A stretch of DNA of 8,480 nucleotides, from positions 1-8,480 of the forward strand of contig JAJAZJ010000342.1 in assembly GCA_026785795.1 (NCBI GenBank). The letters run 5' to 3'. Origin of the DNA: Pseudoxanthomonas sp. (lineage in GTDB: Bacteria > Pseudomonadota > Gammaproteobacteria > Xanthomonadales > Xanthomonadaceae). This document shows positions 1 to 5,548 of the stretch, piece by piece (the stretch's first letter is position 1; each line of letters opens with the position of its first letter). The position numbers and the translations under genes were made by a program. Under the pieces are notes generated by a model that searched no databases, was not told the DNA's origin, and saw only the letters and a program-made list of their open reading frames with translations.

Positions 1-209
1 CCCAACCGGACCCGCAACCGGGAAAAATCCATGTTCAATCCCCGGGCCTGCAGTTGGGCGAGCAATGGGCGTTTGACGAAATCCGGCAGTCCCACTTGGT
101 TCACGTAGACAAAGGCATAGGCAAATAGCAGCAGTCCAAGCAGCAGCATTTTCATGTGTGCTAACGCCAGAATCGATCCATCCCGCGAAGCGGGCGCGGC
201 TTTGAACAT
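1..209 (-). CDS. N-terminus of a probable AsmA-like/DUF-type envelope protein (partial)
   Basis: Only the first 69 codons lie in the window; the gene runs off the left edge. The ATG at 209 has an AAGG Shine-Dalgarno 7 bases upstream that overlaps the TGA of the preceding methyltransferase gene (stop at 220-222), which argues for translational coupling. A second ATG at 155 (residue 19) is the alternative start. The product opens with a short polar stretch, then one hydrophobic segment (about residues 20-36, rich in Leu), then VGLPDFVKRPLLAQLQARGL at residues 39-58. A membrane anchor followed by a 'VGLPDF(L/V)K..LL..L.ARG' stretch is, from memory, typical of large AsmA/TamB-like proteins that span the periplasm and handle outer-membrane lipid or protein assembly. 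That family call is inference from 69 residues. Reading frame and membrane anchor are seen directly. Confidence 0.6.
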   Translation of the reverse strand, partial: MFKAAPASRDGSILALAHMKMLLLGLLLFAYAFVYVNQVGLPDFVKRPLLAQLQARGLNMDFSRLRVRL

Positions 210-219
210 CAGCGAACCT

Positions 220-681
220 TCAAATCCAGCGCCTGACAGCCCTTTTATATTCAGCATAGGACTCACCGAATTTATGCAGAAGAAGCCGCTCCTCAGGGAT
301 TATCTGAAAGCGCGTGAGGTAGATAACAAAGACCCCGACGGCAACCAATGACACTGGATTGGCCAGGTACAGGCAGAAAGCGAACAGGATGCTGGCCATG
401 CCCAGATACATCGGATTCCGGGTGAATCTGTAGGGCCCGCTTTGGACGATGGCCGTCGCTTTTTCAGGTGAGAGCGGATTGACAGTCGTGCTGGCGTTGC
501 GGAAGGCCAGGAAACCGGACAGGTCCAGCGCGAATCCACCCAGCGCGAAAAGCGCCGCAATCGGTAGCGGGAGCGGCGGCGGGTAAGAAAATGCAGGCGT
601 GTAACGTGCCAATGCCCACGCCAGTGCGGCGCACAGAAAGGCGATGATGGGCGGTGGAATCCTGTGGTCTAGCATGGCCAT
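220..681 (-). CDS. Isoprenylcysteine carboxyl methyltransferase (ICMT)-family membrane protein
   Basis: A 153-residue integral membrane protein of the ICMT/phospholipid N-methyltransferase-like family, within the usual 150-200 residue length. Hydrophobic segments lie at about residues 10-28, 38-60 and 92-124. The family signatures are present: TTVNPL (65-70), SGPYRFTRNPMYLG (81-94), PEER (129-132) and a C-terminal FG..Y..Y...VRRW. The conserved RNPMY and EER elements form the SAM-binding part in this family. In bacteria the substrate is generally unknown; a small molecule or lipid is more likely than a prenylated protein. I chose the ATG at 681 because the family typically begins just before an 'IPPP' segment, seen at residues 8-11. 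A GTG at 741 and an ATG at 675 are also in frame, and no convincing Shine-Dalgarno decides. It is followed after 10 bases by the AsmA-like gene. It may not belong to the metabolite cluster, since a hairpin group lies between them. Confidence 0.88.
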   Translation of the reverse strand: MAMLDHRIPPPIIAFLCAALAWALARYTPAFSYPPPLPLPIAALFALGGFALDLSGFLAFRNASTTVNPLSPEKATAIVQSGPYRFTRNPMYLGMASILFAFCLYLANPVSLVAVGVFVIYLTRFQIIPEERLLLHKFGESYAEYKRAVRRWI

Positions 682-736
682 GGTTCTGGGGAAAATACCT
701 GGTTCAATCCGGCCAGCGCCGTGACTGGTGGGATGC

Positions 737-750
737 TGCACGATAGTGCA
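737..750. promoter_or_regulatory. Inverted repeat TGCAC-N4-GTGCA, candidate operator
   Basis: A perfect 5-bp dyad with the 4-base spacer GATA lies 56 bases upstream of the chosen start of the ICMT-like gene and next to the palindrome at 754-767. Its position suits an operator or a small RNA hairpin. No regulator is assigned and no clear -35/-10 pair was found around it. If translation started at the GTG at 741 the dyad would overlap that start. Confidence 0.25.
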
Positions 751-753
751 AAA

Positions 754-794
754 TTCGCGGCCGCGAAGCGGGCTCGACGCTGCCGCGCCCGCTT
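754..794 (-). terminator. Stem-loop pair followed by four U, possible weak terminator
   Basis: Read on the minus strand, 28 bases after the small ORF stop, AAGCGGGC (787-794) pairs perfectly with GCCCGCTT (766-773) around a 13-base loop. A perfect 14-bp palindrome, TTCGCGGCCGCGAA (754-767), follows directly and can fold as a 5-bp stem with a GGCC tetraloop, then UUUU (750-753). The two structures share 766-767, so they compete partly. The position at the end of a gene run fits a terminator, but the U tract is short and the palindrome could equally be a protein-binding site. Confidence 0.35.
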
Positions 795-822
795 GCTGGA
801 AACGATCACCATGATTGATTTA

Positions 823-972
823 CTAGTCTTGCAGCGCGGCGTGGGTGCACAGCAAGCTGTAGTGCTTCAGGTCCAGGTGCTCGCGGCGTTCTTCGATGTC
901 GAGTGCGGCAGGCGGGATGCGGGTGTCTGCCGCCAAGGCTAGCCGCCGCGGGGCGCAGGAGCCAAGATACAT
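823..972 (-). CDS. Small ORF (49 aa) downstream of the E1-like gene, unknown function
   Basis: An ATG-initiated ORF of 49 codons ending in TAG, starting 60 bases after the stop of the E1-like gene and in the same frame. I do not recognise the product. It begins MYLGSCAPRRLALAAD, contains an acidic/basic stretch LDIEERREHLDLKHY (about residues 24-38) and ends LLCTHAALQD. It has two Cys (6 and 41), no signal peptide and no membrane segment. Codons are mostly G/C-ending (CTG, GAC, CGC, AAG, ATC), like the neighbouring genes and unlike the other frames here, which is the main reason to treat it as coding. The Shine-Dalgarno is weak (GGA five bases before the ATG). A GTG at 1002 would add 10 residues. 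It could be a peptide substrate, a small accessory protein or a chance ORF. Confidence 0.42.
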   Translation of the reverse strand: MYLGSCAPRRLALAADTRIPPAALDIEERREHLDLKHYSLLCTHAALQD

Positions 973-1032
973 TATTGTCCAAGTACACCGGGCGGCCGCC
1001 ACTGCGAAGTGCTGCGCGCGACGGGATCGCGG

Positions 1033-1890
1033 TCACCTGCCCTGCAGGCGTGGGCGGATCATGCGCATCAGCAGGCGCTGCATCGGGTGGGCGTTGCCGC
1101 CGGGTCGCCAGGTGAAGGACAGTTTCTGCCGGTAGGCGTCGAACTGCATCGCCCAGGGTGCGGCGCGCGTCGGTCCGCGTTTCAGCAACAGCTTCAGCAC
1201 TTCGGTGCCGGTAACGCCTGCGCACAGGTCGCAGGCCATGGGAGTGGACGGCACCTTGCGGGCGGCGAAGTCCACGGCTTGAGGTGCAACCAGATAGCCC
1301 CGCTGCAGCATGACGGGCGACAGGCCGGCGATGAAACGGACGTATTGCTCTTGTTCGCTGCAGCCTTCCAGCCTGAAATAGCGCTCGAAGCTCATGCCTT
1401 TCGGGTCGAAGTACAGTAGCGAAACGCCCATGCCCAGGGGCGCGGCGGTGACCGCGGGGATGCCGCGTTCCCGGCAGGCCGCGAACACCAGCCGGCGGGC
1501 CTCGAGGGCAAAGAAGTCCAGGCCGTCCACGTAGACGTCCACGCCGTCCAGGAAGGCATCGATATTGGCGGCGCTCACCCCATCGCCGAACACACGCACG
1601 TCCGCCGTCGGGTTGATATCCTGCGCCATGCGCGCCGCAACCTGCGTCTTCGGCTGGCCCAGGGTGGACACGAAGGCGCACGATTGGCGGTTGAAGTTGT
1701 GGACTTCGAAGTGGTCGAAATCAGCAATGTTGAAAGCGCCAATACCCAGCCGGGCCAGGGTCAGGAGGTGCGCGCCGCCCACGCCGCCCAAGCCGGCGAT
1801 CGCCACACGCTTGCCCTGCAGCAAGGCCTGCTCGGGTGCAGTCAGCCAGCCGATATTGCGGGAGAAGGCTGCCTCGTACTCAAAGGCCAT
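1033..1890 (-). CDS. ThiF/MoeB/E1-like adenylyltransferase
   Basis: A 285-residue enzyme of the ThiF (ubiquitin-activating E1-like) superfamily, which adenylates a carboxylate, usually the C-terminus of a small protein or peptide, using ATP. The Rossmann motif GLGGVGG is at residues 33-39. The acidic nucleotide/Mg site is DFDHFEVHNFNRQ at 57-69, with the conserved N and R-Q. Conserved Lys81 lies in GQPKTQ, an INP motif is at 92-94 and the second acidic stretch DVYVDGLDFF is at 118-127. A single CDLC pair (220-223) stands where MoeB/ThiF proteins carry half of a four-Cys zinc site; a second CxxC is not visible, so the zinc site may be incomplete. Cys177 is a further candidate reactive Cys. There is no ThiS, MoaD or ubiquitin-like gene in the window. 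The gene starts 15 bases after methyltransferase A, so the two are probably co-transcribed. Role in a metabolite pathway is inference from context. Confidence 0.88.
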   Translation of the reverse strand: MAFEYEAAFSRNIGWLTAPEQALLQGKRVAIAGLGGVGGAHLLTLARLGIGAFNIADFDHFEVHNFNRQSCAFVSTLGQPKTQVAARMAQDINPTADVRVFGDGVSAANIDAFLDGVDVYVDGLDFFALEARRLVFAACRERGIPAVTAAPLGMGVSLLYFDPKGMSFERYFRLEGCSEQEQYVRFIAGLSPVMLQRGYLVAPQAVDFAARKVPSTPMACDLCAGVTGTEVLKLLLKRGPTRAAPWAMQFDAYRQKLSFTWRPGGNAHPMQRLLMRMIRPRLQGR

Positions 1891-1905
1891 GGGCTCAGGC
1901 GCGTA

Positions 1906-2586
1906 TCAGGCGGGCTTGCGTGCAAGCACGTCGTAGCAGTTGCCGGACACGGAGTCGGCCACCAGCTCGAAGCCGGCAGCCAGTATCCGCCTGCGCACAT
2001 CGGCTTCGTCGTAGGGCGTGTACAGGATGCCCTTGCGAATACCCCACTCATTGATGCGCTGGGCAATGCCCTTGAACGGCCACGGCCCGCGCGGATACAG
2101 CAGCGCATTGGCCGCCAGGGTGCCGCCCGGTTTCATTACCCGGAAAGTCTCGCGCAGGCCTCCGTCCACATCGGGCAGGCAGTGGATGGCGTTGGCGATA
2201 TTGACAGTGTCGAACTCGCCGTCGCTGAAAGGCATGTCGGCGGCGTCTGCATGCAGGAACTCGAAGCCATCCTGGCCGCGGAAGCGGTTGAGGGCGCCGG
2301 CCAGCATGGACTCGGCATAGTCAACCCCGACTACGTCGACCTTGGGCAGTTTTTTCCAGCTTCGCCAGCGCAGCAGCAGCTCCAGAAAGGTGCCGGTACC
2401 GCAGGCCAGCTCCAGGTGCCGGGGACCGAAGTTCGGCCCGAAAGTTCGCATCTGCCGCAGCAGGGTGCTGTTGTAGGCAAAGGTTAGGATGAAGAATCCG
2501 CGAACGTCGTACCACCAGGGTTCGGACCTGTAGGCGGCGGCGATTTCTTCGCGGGACTTGCCCGGCGGGCGAACTGACTCGGACAT
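1906..2586 (-). CDS. Class I SAM-dependent methyltransferase (A), UbiE/type-11-like
   Basis: A 226-residue Rossmann-fold methyltransferase. The SAM motif I is HLELACGTGTF (57-67); the acidic residue ending strand 2 is Asp89 in VVGVDYAESML; motif II/III surroundings are DAADMPFSDGEFDTV (114-128); the post-motif LPDVDGGLRE...VMKPGG (138-155) is typical of the UbiE/Methyltransf_11 group acting on small molecules. The C-terminal part (NALLYPRGPWPFKG, then DEADVRRRILAAGFE) is the substrate side. The start is ambiguous: ATG at 2586 with AGGA about 10 bases upstream is preferred, while ATG at 2607 would add seven residues and has AGAAG upstream. It lies directly before the E1-like gene with a 15-base gap. 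The substrate cannot be deduced. Confidence 0.88.
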   Translation of the reverse strand: MSESVRPPGKSREEIAAAYRSEPWWYDVRGFFILTFAYNSTLLRQMRTFGPNFGPRHLELACGTGTFLELLLRWRSWKKLPKVDVVGVDYAESMLAGALNRFRGQDGFEFLHADAADMPFSDGEFDTVNIANAIHCLPDVDGGLRETFRVMKPGGTLAANALLYPRGPWPFKGIAQRINEWGIRKGILYTPYDEADVRRRILAAGFELVADSVSGNCYDVLARKPA

Positions 2587-2653
2587 TCGTGACCAATCCT
2601 GGTGCATCCTGCGCGTGCTTCTAGACTAGCCAGACTGGTTGCAGCTTACAAGC

Positions 2654-2668
2654 GCACCGCCGCGGTGC
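2654..2668 (-). repeat. GC-rich hairpin between the two methyltransferase genes
   Basis: GCACCG and CGGTGC form a 6-bp stem with a 3-base loop, 80 bases after the stop of methyltransferase B on the minus strand. It is followed by GCTTGTAAGC, a second tiny dyad, and no U run, so intrinsic termination is unlikely. It could shape transcript processing between the two genes, which are separated by 162 bases. Confidence 0.3.
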
Positions 2669-2748
2669 CCAAATTTAACCTCGTTCCAGGCGAAACCAGC
2701 CACAGCAGCCGACGCGCTTTTTTGCTTTCCTGCTTGCAGGCTTTCCAG

Positions 2749-3594
2749 TCAACGCACCCGCTGCAGTCGCTGCAGCATGGCGGCTTCAGCGCGCACAGAA
2801 ACATCGCAGCGTGCACGCATGGCCTGCACATAGGCGAGAACTGCTGGCGCCGGCGGCCCACGGTCACGCGTGCGGATGAAGTAGAAGAAGTCAACAAACC
2901 AGCTGGAGCGCACGGTCAGCGGCCGGGAGAGGGCGCGCCGCGCGCTGGCGATTACCTCAGCCATCGGAAACGCCGCGTCCAATGAAAGCCGGTAGTCCTG
3001 CGCCGTGAGCGCCGGCGCCCGGCGGGCCACGTCGGCCACCAGCAGGGCCCGCGCCTTGGCTGACCTTACCAGGCCAAAGTCGAAACTGTAGAAGCCGCCG
3101 TCTGGCTTGAGCAGGCGCTCCACGCGCGCAAAGACCTGATCAAGGCATTCCAGATCGGGCAGATGGTGCAGGGCCGAGGTGCTGATCACCATATCAACCG
3201 TGAGATCGGCCAGGCTGGGCAGGTCGCGTATGTCTTCGCACAGCGTATGGACGTTGCGAAGCCCACGCTGTGCTGCCGCCTCACTCAACGCGTCCAGCAT
3301 CGGCTGCGACAGATCGGCGCCTATGAACAGGCAGTCTGGAAACAGCGGGGCCAGCTCCAGCAGCAGGGGGCCTGGCCCGCAGGCCAGGTCGACCACCGTG
3401 TCGCCGGGGCGGATCATGCTGGCCAGTTGGGTCAGGTGATACAGCTGCAGCGCGGAAGCCGGGCCGTTCCACTCGTACGCCGTCACGTAGGCCTGGATTT
3501 GCGCTGGGTCAACCATGTACTCGGGCTCGGGTACGCGCGCGGGCAAGCGCTTCTCTCTCCATTCGTGCCAGATGATCTTGTGGATGGGAAGCAT
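2749..3594 (-). CDS. Class I SAM-dependent methyltransferase (B)
   Basis: A 281-residue methyltransferase when started at the ATG at 3594 (AAAGG four bases upstream). The frame stays open to 3786, but the extra N-terminus is low-complexity Arg/Pro/Gly sequence and is rejected. A polar N-terminal region contains HEWREKRLPARVPEPEYM (10-27). Then comes the SAM motif I VVDLACGPGPLLLELA (67-82), Asp94 in IGADLSQPML, the motif around DIRDLPS (121-127), TVDMVISTSALHHLPDL (132-148) and LLKPDGGFYSFDFG (161-174). This resembles the UbiE/Methyltransf_11-25 range. The Cys-Gly-Pro-Gly version of motif I and the unusual N- and C-terminal regions separate it from methyltransferase A, so the pair is not a recent tandem duplication. 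First gene of the minus-strand run, so any promoter should lie in 3595-4230. Substrate unknown. Confidence 0.88.
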   Translation of the reverse strand: MLPIHKIIWHEWREKRLPARVPEPEYMVDPAQIQAYVTAYEWNGPASALQLYHLTQLASMIRPGDTVVDLACGPGPLLLELAPLFPDCLFIGADLSQPMLDALSEAAAQRGLRNVHTLCEDIRDLPSLADLTVDMVISTSALHHLPDLECLDQVFARVERLLKPDGGFYSFDFGLVRSAKARALLVADVARRAPALTAQDYRLSLDAAFPMAEVIASARRALSRPLTVRSSWFVDFFYFIRTRDRGPPAPAVLAYVQAMRARCDVSVRAEAAMLQRLQRVR

Positions 3595-3796
3595 GGGGCC
3601 TTTGGGGTTCAACCGCTTGCCTACTGGTGGCTGGGTAAATAGCGGCGTATCCCGGCCACGCCCTCGTCGTTGAACGGCATAGCCGGGGGCGCTGCACGGG
3701 GCTGGCTGCTGGGCGGATGCGCCCAACGCCCCACGACAGCCGCGCAGGGATGCCTGCCAGGGTCGTTCAGGGAAGCTTTGAATCACCTAAACCCGT

Positions 3797-3810
3797 TGGC
3801 AATATTGCCA
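3797..3810. promoter_or_regulatory. Perfect 14-bp palindrome TGGCAATATTGCCA, candidate operator
   Basis: This AT-centred dyad stands out in GC-rich surroundings. It lies 203 bases upstream of methyltransferase B and 420 bases upstream of the acyltransferase, in the shared divergent region. The form is that of a homodimeric regulator site. No regulator gene is in the window, so the binding protein is unknown. Confidence 0.4.
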
Positions 3811-3890
3811 CAGCGCCCTCGCCATGATCTCACTTCAGCTGACCCCGGGTTCCGCAGGCCAGTGGGGCAACCGGACCCGCCGGGCAAGTA

Positions 3891-3906
3891 ACGGCCGGCC
3901 GGCCGT
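3891..3906. repeat. Perfect 16-bp GC palindrome ACGGCCGGCCGGCCGT
   Basis: A self-complementary run built from overlapping GGCCGG units. It may be simple low-complexity GC sequence rather than a site; listed because it lies in the divergent regulatory region. Confidence 0.3.
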
Positions 3907-4080
3907 GCGGCTGGCGCGTCTGCCCGGGCCAGGCCCGCTCGGACCCCGCAAGGCCCGTCCAGCCTCGTTAAAGGTGTGCTCCGGCGAGCCGGCAATCAGG
4001 TGAAGCGGCCCCTGTACCCCCCCGGCGGCGGCCACCGCCCGCCCAAGGCGACGCGGCGGAAAAGTTGTGGCATAGTCCCC

Positions 4081-4104
4081 GCCCGGCGAAGATTCATGCC
4101 GGGC
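4081..4104 (+). repeat. Hairpin with 7-bp stem GCCCGGC / GCCGGGC
   Basis: A perfect 7-bp stem with a 10-base loop, 126 bases before the acyltransferase start. No U run follows, so it is not an evident intrinsic terminator. If transcription starts upstream of it, it would lie in a long 5' leader of the acyltransferase mRNA. Confidence 0.35.
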
Positions 4105-4221
4105 TGGCCTGGGCTGGGGAGTTCGGGCAGAAAACAGTCAAATGGGGAACAACCTGTTGCGAACGGTAGGTGATTTCATCTCACCTTGTCAGTCTGCTTT
4201 CGCGCACAGGTCTGCAGGAGG

Positions 4222-4230
4222 GAATACATC
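4222..4230 (+). promoter_or_regulatory. Strong ribosome binding site (GGAGG just upstream) fixing the acyltransferase start
   Basis: GGAGG at 4217-4221 ends nine bases before the ATG at 4231. It is the best Shine-Dalgarno in the window and decides against the upstream in-frame start at 4186. Confidence 0.75.
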
Positions 4231-5226
4231 ATGGCCAAGAAGAAAGGGGCACAACCCCCCAGCGCTTTTGCCTTGTTCATACGAAACCTGGCCATCACGC
4301 GCGCGGGCTATCGGGTCGTTGCAGGCTATCTGTTTCACCGCTATTTCCGCGCGGTGGCGGTGGCTGCCTCCAACGAGGATCTCAAGAATGAGAATTTCCG
4401 CATACGTTACGACGTCTATTGCAGTGATCTGCACCTGGAAGATCCTGCAAATTTTCCGGACAAGCGTGAGATCGATTCCTTCGATCAGTTTTCGCTGCAC
4501 TCTCTGCTCTACCATGACGCATCAGACACCTACGCGGGATGTGTTCGCGTAGTGCTGGCGAATCCAGAGCGTCCGGACGACCTGCTTCCCTTTGAGAAGC
4601 TGTGCCGCGCCACGATGTACCCAGGCATCATGGATGAACTGGTGCCCGACCGAACCAAGATTGGCGAAATATCCAGGCTGGCTGTCCGTTCTTCCTTCCG
4701 GCGCCGGAAGAATGAGAGCAGCGTGCCAATGGTTATCCTGGAAAAGCGCAAGAAGGCTTTTACCCGTGCGCGTACACCGTGGATCGCGCTGGGCCTGTAT
4801 CTTTCCGCAGCGGCGCTGGGAGTCATCAAGGGGCTCGACGGCGTCTTCGCCATGATGGAGCCGTCGCTTGCCCGTCGCTTGCGCTCCTACGGGCTCAAGT
4901 TCGTGCAGGTAGGCGCCCCCGTTGAGCACCGCGGCCAGCGCGCGCCTTACTACATGTCACGTGTATCGCTGTATGCCGGGGTGCCGCTGATTGTCAGGGG
5001 GCTGCTGGATGTGGTCGAAGCTGACCTTCGCAGGACCGGCGCGGAAAACATGATGCTCTGCAAGCCATCGCCGACGGTGGGCTTTGACCAACCGCAGCCG
5101 CCATCACCTGCGGTTGTGCAGGTGGAAAATCCGCATCTGGCTCACCGATCCCAAGGCGCGGCGGCCGCGCTGCCGCATCCAGAAGATCAACGGCCTGCTG
5201 CGGCCGTGCCTGCGGAAACACACTGA
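4231..5226 (+). CDS. PEP-CTERM/exosortase-associated acyltransferase, N-acyl amino acid synthase-like (FeeM/LuxI fold)
   Basis: A 331-residue protein of the family that includes long-chain N-acyl amino acid synthases such as FeeM, with a GNAT/AHL-synthase fold; these move a fatty acyl group from acyl-ACP to an amino group. The conserved AHL-synthase-like residues can be traced: FRIRYDVYC (56-64, Arg60), IDSFD (81-85, the D-x-x-D pair), GCVRVV (103-108, Arg106), the PFEKLC segment (120-125) and GEISRLAV (145-152, the E-x-x-R pair), then FRRRK (156-160). The later part RRLRSYGLKFVQVGAP...RGQRAPYY (215-241) is typical of the PEP-CTERM-associated branch. The first 30 residues are basic. The family core ends near residue 270; the remaining 60 residues are Pro/Ala-rich and look non-native (see findings). 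First gene of the plus-strand run. No exosortase or ACP gene is visible nearby. The acyl acceptor is unknown. Confidence 0.87.
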   Translation: MAKKKGAQPPSAFALFIRNLAITRAGYRVVAGYLFHRYFRAVAVAASNEDLKNENFRIRYDVYCSDLHLEDPANFPDKREIDSFDQFSLHSLLYHDASDTYAGCVRVVLANPERPDDLLPFEKLCRATMYPGIMDELVPDRTKIGEISRLAVRSSFRRRKNESSVPMVILEKRKKAFTRARTPWIALGLYLSAAALGVIKGLDGVFAMMEPSLARRLRSYGLKFVQVGAPVEHRGQRAPYYMSRVSLYAGVPLIVRGLLDVVEADLRRTGAENMMLCKPSPTVGFDQPQPPSPAVVQVENPHLAHRSQGAAAALPHPEDQRPAAAVPAETH

Positions 5227-5548
5227 CCCGCTGCACGTTCGTCAGGCTCTCGTGAATTGCATCACCATGCCGGTCAAACGCCGGCCGCGGGCTATACCGG
5301 GATATACGCATCCGGAGCAGGGATTGGCCGCAGCGCTCGCCTGTTTCCACGGCCGCATTGCGCTTGTTATCTGACTCGGCACCCGACCTGGCGGTGAAGG
5401 TCTAGGGCTTGGCCAACCCAGCCGCTTCCAGCAGCTGAGCTGTTGCGAACCCAGGTTGAATTCACCCTGCCCCGCAAGTACAGTTGCCGCTCAATCAGGC
5501 GCAGGCAACCGCTATCGCGCGTGGCCTACACACAGGGATGCCGCGACC
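5227..5548. other. 322-base gap between acyltransferase and PP-loop gene
   Basis: No gene with a recognisable family is found. One frame is open across 5084-5374 without a credible start, overlapping the odd acyltransferase tail; it could mark a frame slip or be chance. The only dyads seen are short, such as CAGC-TGA-GCTG near 5431-5443. The PP-loop frame is open from a TTG at 5456, but that N-terminus precedes the family's usual first residues. A promoter for the two downstream genes could lie here; none was identified. Confidence 0.5.

Larger units (their letters stand above)
3595..4230. other. Long divergent intergenic region (636 bases)
   Basis: No credible gene lies between methyltransferase B and the acyltransferase. 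The open frames here give Arg/Gly/Pro-rich translations without family motifs. In particular no acyl-carrier-protein-like frame (no DSL-type serine motif) was found. The region holds two perfect palindromes (3797-3810 and 3891-3906) and a hairpin (4081-4104). It should contain the promoters of both divergent units; I could not identify a convincing -35/-10 pair or a sigma-54 -24/-12 pair by eye. Confidence 0.7.

Noticed and set aside
806..1681. Long minus-strand frame (291 codons) containing VYLDNN, recalling the start of cysteine desulfurases
   Set aside because: It overlaps the E1-like gene in another frame, is Arg/Pro-rich, and has no PLP lysine region or other aminotransferase motifs; the hexapeptide is chance.
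1684..2487. Plus-strand open frame of 267 codons
   Set aside because: Antisense to the E1-like and methyltransferase A genes, no domain, composition typical of a shadow in GC-rich DNA.
3595..3786. N-terminal extension of methyltransferase B to an upstream start at 3786
   Set aside because: The extra 64 residues are low-complexity Arg/Gly/Pro sequence with no homology-like features; the ATG at 3594 fits the family.
3..3880. 13-base direct repeat CAACCGGACCCGC at 3-15 and 3868-3880
   Set aside because: One match of this length is expected by chance in a window of this size and GC content; no flanking similarity.
4069..4085. TGGCATAGTCCCCGC considered as a sigma-54 -24/-12 element
   Set aside because: The -24 half is partial and there is no TTGC-like -12 half at the right spacing; 5379-5392 (GGCACCCGACCTGG) fails in the same way.
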